NCBI GenBank assembly: GCA_025774205.1 | Contig: JALGWK010000089.1 | Span: forward strand, 1-13,172 | DNA: 13,172 nt | Reading direction: 5' to 3' | Origin: a bacterium | Lineage (GTDB): Bacteria; Blakebacterota; Blakebacteria; Blakebacterales; Blakebacteraceae | Part shown: positions 1 to 6,583 of the stretch, one piece after another | Numbering within the stretch: position 1 is the first letter of the stretch | How the letters are laid out: each line of letters opens with the position of its first letter | The notes under the pieces: generated by a model | Told to the model about the DNA's origin: nothing | The model's input: only the letters and a program-made list of their open reading frames with translations | The model's database searches: none | Translations under genes and position numbers: made by a program

Positions 1-1
1 C

Positions 2-1216
2 ACGGCCCTGCGGGCGGGTGATCGGAGTTCGACCGGCGCCCGACCGGCGAAACGTCTGAGGAACATGCTGGTGGCCACCGAGATCGCCCTCTCCCTGATC
101 CTGTTGATCGGGGCTGGATTGCTGGTGCGCAGTTTCGGCGAACTGCTCGGGGTCGAGCGGGGCTTCGCCACCGAGAACCGCCTCGTCTTCTCGGTAACCA
201 TTCCCGATGACTGGGACGGCAGCCGCCACAGCCAGGTTCGGGATGACTTCCTCGAGCGGATCCAGTCGATGCCGCAGGTGATCACGGCCGCGGCGGTCAA
301 CGTGCGGCCGCTCATCGACGGCAGCACGGGCATGGGGATCCTGCCCGAGGGTCATCCGCCTGAGGCTGAGGATGATATCCCCTGGACCAGCTGGCGGATG
401 ATCACGCCCGATTATTTTAAATCAATCGGTATCCCGCTGATCCGCGGGCGGACGTTCACCGATGACGAGGTCGTCGGAAATCCCTGGCGGGTCATCATCA
501 GTGAGCGTCTGGCCGAAGATATGTGGCCTGGAGAGAACCCGATCGGACGCACGGCGCTCCTCTGGAAGGGGCAGGGGGACCGACCCGCGGAGGTGATCGG
601 CGTCGTCGGCGACATGGCTGAACGGGGGCTCGAAGGCGGCCCCACCCTCGCTACCTACATCCCCTACCAGGGCGCCAACTGGTCCCCGATGCACCTGGTG
701 GTCCATACCACGGCCGCGCCGGAGGCGATCGTGCCCGATATGCGGGCCATCCTGTCCGATATCCACTCCGACCTGCCGATCTCGAACGTGACCAACATGG
801 AAGAGATGGTCGGGACCTCGGTGGCTGCCCGCCGCTTCAACATGCTGCTGCTGACGATCTTCTCCGGGGTTGCCTTCTTCCTGGCCCTGGCCGGGATCTA
901 CGGGGTGCAGTCGTATTCCGTGACCCGCCAGACGATCGGCGTTCGTGTCGCTCTCGGAGCAACCCGCAAACAGGTTCTCAGTCATGTCATCCGGGGCGGC
1001 ATGCGGCCGGCCATCATCGGAGTGGTAGTGGGGATTGCGGGCGCGCTGCTCCTCTCCCGTCTGATGAGCAGCCTGCTGTTCGGTGTCGGGACCGGTGATC
1101 CGGTCACCTACCTGGCGGTAGCGCTCTCTCTGACCCTGGCGGCATACCTGTCATGCTATCTGCCGGCCCGACGGGCCCTGCGGATCGATCCGGTAGTCGC
1201 TCTCAGACAGGAGTAG
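2..1216 (+). CDS. ADOP-family FtsX/MacB-type ABC permease, C-terminal part (5' end off window)
   Basis: Inner-membrane permease of the MacB/FtsX superfamily; the substrate cannot be read from the sequence. The frame is open from base 2 through the first ATG at 65, and the residues before that ATG (ALRAGDRSSTGARPAKRLRN) are the usual linker ahead of the second half of 'acidobacterial duplicated orphan permeases', so the gene starts outside the window. Seen in order: a membrane helix (VATEIALSLILLIGAGLLV), a periplasmic MacB_PCD-like domain of about 230 residues, then the FtsX domain with three helices, the motif IGVRVALGATRKQVL and the C-terminal LPARRALRIDPVVALRQE, which is highly typical of ADOP proteins. 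The family is known for two FtsX halves in one chain without a fused ATPase; only the second half is seen here. It runs opposite to the nos operon and appears unrelated to it. Family call strong, function unknown. Confidence 0.9.
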   Translation, partial: TALRAGDRSSTGARPAKRLRNMLVATEIALSLILLIGAGLLVRSFGELLGVERGFATENRLVFSVTIPDDWDGSRHSQVRDDFLERIQSMPQVITAAAVNVRPLIDGSTGMGILPEGHPPEAEDDIPWTSWRMITPDYFKSIGIPLIRGRTFTDDEVVGNPWRVIISERLAEDMWPGENPIGRTALLWKGQGDRPAEVIGVVGDMAERGLEGGPTLATYIPYQGANWSPMHLVVHTTAAPEAIVPDMRAILSDIHSDLPISNVTNMEEMVGTSVAARRFNMLLLTIFSGVAFFLALAGIYGVQSYSVTRQTIGVRVALGATRKQVLSHVIRGGMRPAIIGVVVGIAGALLLSRLMSSLLFGVGTGDPVTYLAVALSLTLAAYLSCYLPARRALRIDPVVALRQE

Positions 1217-1285
1217 GGCGGCCAACACTTCCTGAATGGCTCAATTCCGGGTCGGACACCAGCCTTCGCCGTTTGTGACATACTC
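1217..1285. other. Short intergenic gap between the permease and the abiE promoter
   Basis: No gene, and no convincing terminator for the permease. Base composition drops toward AT-rich on approaching the abiE promoter, which marks the left border of the likely acquired segment. Confidence 0.4.
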
Positions 1286-1313
1286 TTGACATTTATTTAT
1301 ATTAGTCGATAAT
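1286..1313 (+). promoter_or_regulatory. Sigma-70-type promoter of abiE; transcript probably leaderless
   Basis: A perfect -35 box TTGACA (1286-1291) is followed after 16 bases by a -10 box GATAAT (1308-1313), five of six to consensus, in an AT-rich spacer that stands out from the GC-rich surroundings. The expected transcription start, 6-8 bases past the -10, falls at about 1319-1321, on or next to the abiEi ATG at 1321. There is no Shine-Dalgarno sequence before that ATG. Seen directly: the boxes and spacing. Inferred: leaderless translation of abiEi. Confidence 0.75.
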
Positions 1314-1314
1314 A
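1300..1314. promoter_or_regulatory. Inverted repeat over the abiE -10 box, candidate AbiEi operator
   Basis: TATTA-GTCGA-TAATA is a perfect 5-bp inverted repeat with a 5-bp spacer, and it contains the -10 box. AbiEi-type antitoxins with an N-terminal winged helix are known to repress their own operon by binding inverted repeats at the promoter, so this is a reasonable autoregulation site. The arms are short and AT-rich, so chance cannot be excluded. Confidence 0.4.
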
Positions 1315-1320
1315 GCACAC

Positions 1321-1935
1321 ATGAAGATGAACAACAGAATACCAAATGAGCAGGCAGTTCTGGAACTAGCTCGCAAATCGGGGGTAGTGAGCGCCACTGA
1401 TGTACGCTCTCTCGGTGTTCATCCCGAATACCTGCGTCGCCTATGTGCCAGAGGGGAACTTGTACGGATAGATCGGGGGCTGTATCGACTTCCGGATGCG
1501 GAGGTAACCGCTCATCACGGTCTGGTTCTGGCAGCGAAGATGATTCCCGGATGTGTCGTGTGCCTCCTGTCAGCCCTGCGATTTCACGAGATCGGCACGC
1601 AGGCTCCCCATGAGGTGTGGATGGCGATCGACCGCAGGGCTGCCCATCCTCGGGTTATGCGGCAGAAAGTGCGGATCGTGAGATTCTCTGGCATGTCCCT
1701 CACCGAGGGCGTCGAGGAACACACCATCGAAGGTGTGCAGGTGAACATCTATTGCCCTGCTAAAACCGTAGCGGATTGCTTCAAGTACCGAAACAAGATC
1801 GGACTCGACGTTGCGCTTGAGGCACTTCGTGATGTTCTGCATAACCGGAGATGCTCGATCGATGAGCTGTGGAAATACGCGAAAATCTGCCGGGTAACGA
1901 AAACAATTCGTCCATACATGGAAGCAATTGTATGA
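1321..1935 (+). CDS. abiEi: Type IV toxin-antitoxin antitoxin / transcriptional regulator, AbiEi family
   Basis: Antitoxin of the AbiE system. Family members neutralise the AbiEii nucleotidyltransferase without stable protein-protein contact (type IV) and repress their own promoter. The 204-residue length is normal. Residues about 9-60 form the AbiEi_4 winged helix (SGVVSATDVRSLGVHPEYL followed by a wing ending IDRGLYRLPD). The middle carries the family pattern of a conserved leucine/alanine stretch (LLSALRFHEIGT) and a cluster of basic residues, and near the end CPAKTVADCFKYRNKIG is typical of the C-terminal antitoxin domain. The start at 1321 fits the promoter just upstream; a second ATG at 1327 is possible. 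The stop codon overlaps the abiEii start in ATGA, so the two are translationally coupled. Lower GC than the flanking genes supports horizontal acquisition. Confidence 0.88.
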   Translation: MKMNNRIPNEQAVLELARKSGVVSATDVRSLGVHPEYLRRLCARGELVRIDRGLYRLPDAEVTAHHGLVLAAKMIPGCVVCLLSALRFHEIGTQAPHEVWMAIDRRAAHPRVMRQKVRIVRFSGMSLTEGVEEHTIEGVQVNIYCPAKTVADCFKYRNKIGLDVALEALRDVLHNRRCSIDELWKYAKICRVTKTIRPYMEAIV

Positions 1936-2849
1936 CCAGGGGAACGCCATCTGATATCTCAGCGTCCGTTCGTCAACAGCTCCTCAACATCATCCGTGAT
2001 ACCGGAGATGATCCACATTTCATCTGGACGCGCTACGCGGCGGAACGACTTCTCTACCGTCTGTCCGTCTCGGAGTATGCCGGGGAATTCATTCTCAAGG
2101 GAGCCATGCTGTTCATGGTCTGGACTGGTGGAGCATACAGGCCAACAATGGATATGGACTTCCTCGGCTATGGTGAAGATTCCAGCGAGCGACTTACGGA
2201 TGTGTTCCGGAATGTATGTGGTTTGGGCGTCGAACCCGATGGTCTGGTATTTGATGCTGGCACCGTGGTGGTTACACCCATCCGTGCGGCGCAGGAGTAT
2301 CACGGACAAAACATCAGACTGACGGCCTTCCTTGGCAGGGCACGCATTCCCGTACTGATCGATGTGGGATTTGGTGATGTGGTTACGCCCAGGGCTGAGA
2401 AGATCAGTTATCCAACGCTTCTCGATTTCCCGGCCCCGAGCATTCGAGCGTGTCCACGTGAGACGGTTGTTGCCGAGAAGTTCCAGGCTATGATCAGGCT
2501 GGGCATCGCCAACAGCCGGATGAAGGATTTCTTCGACCTGTACGTGCTGGCACGGGACTTCGCCTTCGACGGCACCACCCTTGTACAGGCCATCAAAGCG
2601 ACCTTCGAGAGACGGAAGACGGTAATCCCCATAGAACCGCCGCTGGCGTTGACGGATGAGTTCGGTCGCGATGAAGTAAAATCAGTCCAGTGGAACGCGT
2701 TTATTCGCAAGAGCAGTCTCGAAGATGGTGTGCCCGAGTTTCTGGAACTGCTCTCCCATCTGAGGGAATTCCTGCTGCTTCCCATGAGAGTGGCTTCCGG
2801 GGATGCCCCCATTTCTGAGAGTTGGGCCAGGGGCGGCCCTTGGAGTTGA
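1932..2849 (+). CDS. abiEii: Type IV toxin-antitoxin toxin, AbiEii/AbiGii nucleotidyltransferase
   Basis: Toxin of the AbiE pair, a DNA polymerase beta-like nucleotidyltransferase. Relatives cause phage abortive infection or growth arrest, and mycobacterial MenT members add nucleotides to tRNA 3' ends. With ATG at 1932 the protein has 305 residues, normal for the family. That start, inside the abiEi stop, is preferred over the upstream ATG at 1869, which lies within abiEi. Visible motifs: FILKGAMLF (K56, G57) followed by RPTMDMDF with the metal-binding D74 and D76; VLIDVGFGD with the third acidic residue D144; and ETVVAEKFQAM plus NSRMKDFFDLY (E182, K183, D199, D202), the AbiEii motif IV region. 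All expected catalytic residues are present, so the toxin should be active. The last 20 or so residues look non-conserved. Confidence 0.9.
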   Translation: MTRGTPSDISASVRQQLLNIIRDTGDDPHFIWTRYAAERLLYRLSVSEYAGEFILKGAMLFMVWTGGAYRPTMDMDFLGYGEDSSERLTDVFRNVCGLGVEPDGLVFDAGTVVVTPIRAAQEYHGQNIRLTAFLGRARIPVLIDVGFGDVVTPRAEKISYPTLLDFPAPSIRACPRETVVAEKFQAMIRLGIANSRMKDFFDLYVLARDFAFDGTTLVQAIKATFERRKTVIPIEPPLALTDEFGRDEVKSVQWNAFIRKSSLEDGVPEFLELLSHLREFLLLPMRVASGDAPISESWARGGPWS

Positions 2850-2904
2850 GGCTGTCGCAGGGCTGTGTTGAGGTATTCAGGCGTTCGGTGTGAAAAGCAT
2901 GCGT

Positions 2905-2924
2905 AAAAGGACCGCTGCCTTTTT
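2905..2924 (+). terminator. Weak hairpin plus T-run after abiEii, possible terminator
   Basis: AAAAGG (2905-2910), a 7-nt loop and CCTTTT (2918-2923) give a 6-bp stem that runs into a five-T tract (2920-2924). The stem has only two G-C pairs, so it would be an inefficient intrinsic terminator and read-through toward the tRNA gene is plausible. The rest of the 2850-2985 gap holds no gene that I can support. Confidence 0.3.
2910..2921. repeat. 12-nt inverted copy of an internal tRNA-Ser segment
   Basis: GACCGCTGCCTT at 2910-2921 is the exact reverse complement of bases 3007-3018 inside the downstream tRNA-Ser gene (the D-arm/anticodon-stem junction). The two copies lie 85 nt apart and could pair in a read-through transcript or single-stranded DNA. 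Seen directly; any function, such as an attachment remnant or a block on tRNA folding, is speculation. Confidence 0.45.
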
Positions 2925-2985
2925 CGTCAGATTATACCCTTGAGTCGGGATAAGTCTGCTGTCACCTTTACCTTCTGGCTTACAC

Positions 2986-3072
2986 GGAGGGCTAGTCCTA
3001 ACTGGTAAGGCAGCGGTCTTGAAAACCGCCGGGCGCAAGCCCATCGGGGTTCGAATCCCCGGCCCTCCGCCA
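2986..3072 (+). tRNA. tRNA-Ser (anticodon UGA), CCA encoded
   Basis: All parts of a class II tRNA fold by eye. The acceptor stem GGAGGGC pairs with GCCCTCC (3062-3068), followed by discriminator G and an encoded CCA. The D arm contains the AACTGGTAAGGC loop. The anticodon stem GCGGT/ACCGC closes the loop CTTGAAA, which gives anticodon TGA and reads UCA and related Ser codons. A long variable arm GGGC-GCAA-GCCC is diagnostic for Ser/Leu/Tyr-type tRNAs. The T arm is CGGGG-TTCGAAT-CCCCG. It lies 136 bases after abiEii and 78 bases before the mscS-like gene, on the same strand. Confidence 0.96.
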
Positions 3073-3150
3073 GATTCAGATTAGAAAGCAATCCGATTCC
3101 GGTGTACCCGGGCGGAGATTGCACCAGGGCCAGGCCTGAGGAGGCGCATA

Positions 3151-3972
3151 ATGGATAATGTCACCCTGTCCAACGTCGTCGATACCATCGTCGAACACAT
3201 ATCGACCCTGGGCCTCAATCTCATTGGCGCGCTGGCTGTATTCATTGTCGGTCGTATGGTTGCCGGTTGGCTCCGCAAGGGTGTCAGGAAAGGGCTTGAA
3301 CGTTCCCGGCTCGACACCACTATCGTGCCGTTTCTCTCCAGCCTGGTCTACTACGCGGCGCTTGCCTTTGTAATCATCGCTGTCCTGGAGATTGTGGGTA
3401 TAAAGACCGCCTCTCTGGCCATTGTGCTCGGCGCGGCCGGCCTGGCGATCGGTCTGGCTCTGCAGGGAACCCTCTCAAACTTCGCCTCAGGCGTCATGCT
3501 CATGCTCTTCAGGCCGATCAGGATCGGTGACTATGTGGAACTGGGCGGGGGTGCCGGAACCGTGTTCGAGATCGGGATATTCTCGACCAAACTGAATACG
3601 CCGGACAATGTCCGTATCGAGATCCCCAACTCCAACGTCTACGGTGAGACGATCAAGAACTTCAACGCCAACGATATCCGCCGGATCGACATGGTGATGG
3701 GGATCGGCTATGACGACGACATCGGCCTGGCGATCGAGACCATGCGCGGGATACTGAGGGCCGACAAGCGGGTCCTCGAAGAGCCCGAAATGGCACTCGT
3801 GGTCGGGGAACTGGCCGACTCATCAGTGAACATACTGGTGCGGCCATGGTGTGCGAAAGAGGACTACTGGGCGCTCAAATGTGACCTCACGCGCCAGTTC
3901 AAGGAAGAACTGGAGAAGGTTGGCGTTTCCATTCCCTTCCCGCAGCGGGACGTGCATCTGTATCAGCAGTAA
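3151..3972 (+). CDS. mscS: Small-conductance mechanosensitive channel, MscS type
   Basis: Homoheptameric inner-membrane channel that opens under membrane tension and releases solutes during hypo-osmotic shock. The 273-residue length is close to the classic MscS (286). Three helices are visible: about 20-40, 60-83 and the pore helix about 88-120. The pore helix shows the Gly/Ala-rich packing pattern (LGAAGLAIGLALQGTLSN, then FASGVMLMLFRPIRIGDYV) that defines the family. The cytosolic beta domain follows, with VRIEIPNSNVYGETIKNF, and the C-terminal alpha/beta domain ends near SIPFPQRDVHLYQQ. The start is fixed by a strong Shine-Dalgarno sequence GAGGAGG (3138-3144) six bases before the ATG. It is a single gene, not part of the nos operon, which converges on it from the right. 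Confidence 0.95.
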   Translation: MDNVTLSNVVDTIVEHISTLGLNLIGALAVFIVGRMVAGWLRKGVRKGLERSRLDTTIVPFLSSLVYYAALAFVIIAVLEIVGIKTASLAIVLGAAGLAIGLALQGTLSNFASGVMLMLFRPIRIGDYVELGGGAGTVFEIGIFSTKLNTPDNVRIEIPNSNVYGETIKNFNANDIRRIDMVMGIGYDDDIGLAIETMRGILRADKRVLEEPEMALVVGELADSSVNILVRPWCAKEDYWALKCDLTRQFKEELEKVGVSIPFPQRDVHLYQQ

Positions 3973-3986
3973 GCCGGAAGACCGGC
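3973..3986 (+). terminator. Hairpin immediately after the mscS stop codon
   Basis: GCCGG-AAGA-CCGGC, a perfect 5-bp GC stem with a tetraloop, begins on the base after the TAA. No T-run follows, so it is at best a pause or 3'-end-protecting structure rather than a standard intrinsic terminator. Confidence 0.35.
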
Positions 3987-4013
3987 GGGAGTAGAGGCTG
4001 TTGCCTGTGTGGG

Positions 4014-4040
4014 AGAAAACCTGAGCCAACGCCGGGTCAG
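4014..4040 (-). terminator. Candidate terminator at the end of the nos operon
   Basis: Read on the minus strand, about 10 bases past the nosY stop, CTGACC and GGCTCAG pair with one bulged C around a 7-nt loop, and GTTTTCT follows. Position and orientation fit the end of the operon, but the stem is imperfect and the T-run short. Confidence 0.35.
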
Positions 4041-4050
4041 TCTCTCCTCA

Positions 4051-4878
4051 TCAGAGATCCTGCTTCCGGAAAATCCGTACCGATATAAGTATCGGCACCA
4101 CTGACCAGATCAGCAGTCCGCCCAGTCCGATCACGGAGGCAAGGAACGGAGAGCCGGTCATCTTGACCAGGGTCGCTCCGGCGGGACCGAAGAGATGAGG
4201 TCCGCCCACCTGAAGGAGCGAGAGCACCCGGGCGATATCGATCGGATTTCCGAGCAGGCCCAGCGACAGGACGACCTTGAGCGTGGCCGGTGAGAGGTAG
4301 AGGGTGGTGCCGAGCATCAGGATGCCGTAAAGCAGTTCGTAGAAGATCCAGACCGCGATGGCGATCCCAAGGGCGATCTGCCGACGGCCGGAAAGAAGCG
4401 AGATCAGGACCGAGAGGCCGGTAAAGGCTATCGCCAGCAGGACCGAGTAGCCGACCACGAAGAGGTAGCTGAGCGCGCCTTCAACCCCTATCACCAGGGC
4501 GATCACGATACCCGGCAGGCCGAATCCGAGTATCGACGCTCCCAGTACGGTCAGAACCAGTCCGAGGTATTTCCCCAGCAGCACCTGTGACCGTGGCGCC
4601 GGCTGAGTCGTCAACAGCTCCAGATACTCCGGGTTGCTCAGGAAACTGAAAACGCCGAGCAGGAGCGCGAAGAGCGGGATCAGGAATCCCCCCAGGTTGA
4701 TGATGCTGGCCGAGGTCCGGACGAAATCCTGGAATCCGGCATACCCCGACGTGATCATACCGAACCAGGCAATCAGCAGGGTGAGAACAGTGAAGAGAAC
4801 CGCAAAGGAGACCACCCAGCGGTTCCTCCGGTTCAGAATGAATTCCTGCCGACCTATTGTCCAGATGTCGGAGTTCAA
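4051..4878 (-). CDS. nosY: NosY, ABC transporter permease for NosZ copper-site maturation
   Basis: ABC-2-type integral membrane subunit that dimerises, pairs with the NosF ATPase and couples to periplasmic NosD in assembly of the copper sites of N2O reductase. The 275-residue length is normal. Six hydrophobic segments are visible at about 20-42, 60-80, 105-128, 136-160, 170-192 and 240-262. The motif LGNPIDIARVLSLL in the last third is a NosY hallmark (the NPxDxxR type), and the early LTTQPAPRSQVLLGKYLG is the cytosolic coupling segment of ABC-2 permeases. The start is a TTG overlapping the nosL stop (TTGA, 4875-4878), with GAGG seven bases upstream, so it depends on coupled translation. It is the last gene of the operon. 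Confidence 0.92.
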   Translation of the reverse strand: MNSDIWTIGRQEFILNRRNRWVVSFAVLFTVLTLLIAWFGMITSGYAGFQDFVRTSASIINLGGFLIPLFALLLGVFSFLSNPEYLELLTTQPAPRSQVLLGKYLGLVLTVLGASILGFGLPGIVIALVIGVEGALSYLFVVGYSVLLAIAFTGLSVLISLLSGRRQIALGIAIAVWIFYELLYGILMLGTTLYLSPATLKVVLSLGLLGNPIDIARVLSLLQVGGPHLFGPAGATLVKMTGSPFLASVIGLGGLLIWSVVPILISVRIFRKQDL

Positions 4879-5654
4879 CGCTCGGCCTCTTCGATGGTGT
4901 GTGGTCCTTTGACCTTCAGCATCCCGAGCGGATTGCCATCACCGGAGGTGATAGGGAATCCAGCTCCGGGTCTGATCGCCATCAGCCGGAATTCGATCCT
5001 GGTGCCGTCGCCCGGGATCACGACCGTTCCCAACTCGGGATATCCCCGGAGACTCAGAGACAGATCCCCTTCAAGCCCGGTTCCGCTCGCCCTGAAGAGC
5101 ACCAGTTTATCCTTATCTACTTCGACCACTTCCGGTTCCATGCCTTCGGGGCCGAAGTGGAGGTCCACGACCACATCGGGCGTTCCCTCCCGGGTCCGGA
5201 AGCCGAGCCAGTCGGTAACTATCTCATCATCGTGGAGGGCTGTATTCCCGGCAGCTTCACGATCACCGAAACTGATCACCCCCAGATCCATGACCGTCGG
5301 AAGATGATCGGTCAGCAGAAAAGTGGTGGCGGTTGAGAGATGGAAGGTTCCGTTCAGGTAATCGGCGAACCAGATCTTCTCCGGGACCGTTTCCCCCGCG
5401 TCCTCGAGGGCCTCAAGGCCCAGAAGCAGGCAACTGGGGCAATCGAAGCTCACGAACTGTCCCTCATGCGCGTACCCGCAGGCCTGGTTCACCTGGTCGA
5501 TGATCATCCCGCAGTACTCGCACGAATCGATCCCCGCGTGAATCCGGGGTTCGACCTCTCCGGCGCACGCGGTCAGCAGGAGCAGACAGATGGTCATCGC
5601 TGCGGGTCTACCATTCCCCCAGCCCTTCCTTTTACTGAATATCGGTCTGATCAT
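4875..5654 (-). CDS. nosL: NosL copper-binding lipoprotein with an extra C-terminal cupredoxin-like domain
   Basis: NosL is an outer- or inner-membrane-anchored lipoprotein that binds Cu(I) and supplies the NosDFY system. An N-terminal signal ends in the lipobox LLLTAC (C30). The copper motif SCEYCGMII (C45, C48, G49, M50) is intact, and there is an additional CPSC pair at 72-75. The NosL fold should end near residue 155, but the protein has 259 residues. The extension (about 160-250) has the strand pattern of a cupredoxin (PEVVEVDKDK..., IPGDGTRIEF..., GMLKVKG), yet where a type 1 or CuA site would have Cys and His it reads SGDGNPLGM and no His is placed to bind copper, so it appears ligand-less. 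The start is supported by GGGGAG six bases upstream and by the ATGA overlap with nosF. NosL call strong, domain call moderate. Confidence 0.9.
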   Translation of the reverse strand: MIRPIFSKRKGWGNGRPAAMTICLLLLTACAGEVEPRIHAGIDSCEYCGMIIDQVNQACGYAHEGQFVSFDCPSCLLLGLEALEDAGETVPEKIWFADYLNGTFHLSTATTFLLTDHLPTVMDLGVISFGDREAAGNTALHDDEIVTDWLGFRTREGTPDVVVDLHFGPEGMEPEVVEVDKDKLVLFRASGTGLEGDLSLSLRGYPELGTVVIPGDGTRIEFRLMAIRPGAGFPITSGDGNPLGMLKVKGPHTIEEAER

Positions 5655-6583
5655 CTGCCGCTCCCCTCTTCAGAGTCGAGATAATCCCTGATGAGCGTTT
5701 CCCAGTCGGGTGTCTCGGTGTGGAATTCCCTGATGATCCCGCCCGCCCCTTCGATCGCCCGGACGACCTCGAGCCTTCGCTCAGGAACCGCCTGGAACCA
5801 GATCTGCCTGCCGTTGCGCTCGATCGATTCGGCCCCCCCCGAACGTGCGGCCTCGAGCATGTCGCCGCTGGTCTGATCGAGAACCACGTGGACGCGCATC
5901 TCGCGGGTGATCGCCTCCCGGAAGTCCGGTACTTCCTCAAGTCTTACCAGGCGTCCCTCTACCAGCAGGGCCACCCGGTCGGCCAGCTGCATGGAATAGT
6001 GGAGACTGTGAGAGGCGAAGACCACCGTCGTTCCGTTGTTCTTCTTCTCCTTCAGGAGATTCAGGAGACATTCGATACCGAGGGAGTCGAGGTGGAGCGT
6101 CGGTTCGTCGAATATGTAGAGGGGGACATCCTTCAGGAACGCCACCGCCAGACCGAGCCGCTGCAGCATGCCTCCGGAGTACTCACGCGTATACCGGTCG
6201 GCGCTGTCTGTCAGGGCGAACAGATCGAGTACTTCATCGATCCGGTCGTCGGGCGCGGCTTTCAGGCGGGAGAAGAAGGCCACCACCTCACGGCCGGTGA
6301 GCAGGGCCGGCATGTCGACCCGCTGGGGGACATAGGAGATGAGGTGCCTGACGGCGTCCGGCGCGCTTGCGAGATCATGCCCATCGATGAGCACCTGTCC
6401 GGCAGTGGGAGAATGCAGTCCCACGAGGGCCCGGATGACGGTCGTCTTTCCGCCGCCGTTGGGACCCAGCAGAGCGAACGTTTCTCCGGCTTCGATCTCC
6501 AGGTCGAGCGGGTGGACGGCCTGGAAGTCGCCGAACCGTTTCTCGAAACCGGCCAGCTGGATCATCGATCGGGTCGTGCTCAC
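5651..6583 (-). CDS. nosF: NosF, ABC transporter ATPase for NosZ maturation
   Basis: Cytoplasmic ATPase that powers the NosDFY complex. The protein has 310 residues, near the usual length. All nucleotide-binding elements are present: Walker A GPNGGGKTT (40-48), Q-loop YVPQ (Q87), signature YSGGM (135-139), Walker B LYIFDE (155-160) followed by a D-loop reading HLDS instead of the common GLDP, and the switch histidine in FASHS (H192). The C-terminal 90 residues form the regulatory extension found in NosF. GTG start with GGAG eight bases upstream; the start overlaps the nosD stop (GTGA) and the stop overlaps the nosL start (ATGA). A run of eight Cs at 5833-5840 lies in frame within the C-terminal part. 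Confidence 0.94.
   Translation of the reverse strand: MSTTRSMIQLAGFEKRFGDFQAVHPLDLEIEAGETFALLGPNGGGKTTVIRALVGLHSPTAGQVLIDGHDLASAPDAVRHLISYVPQRVDMPALLTGREVVAFFSRLKAAPDDRIDEVLDLFALTDSADRYTREYSGGMLQRLGLAVAFLKDVPLYIFDEPTLHLDSLGIECLLNLLKEKKNNGTTVVFASHSLHYSMQLADRVALLVEGRLVRLEEVPDFREAITREMRVHVVLDQTSGDMLEAARSGGAESIERNGRQIWFQAVPERRLEVVRAIEGAGGIIREFHTETPDWETLIRDYLDSEEGSGR

Noticed and set aside
2850-3072. Direct-repeat attachment sites flanking the AbiE pair
   Set aside because: I could not find a direct copy of the tRNA 3' end upstream of abiEi; the only tRNA-derived repeat is inverted and internal.
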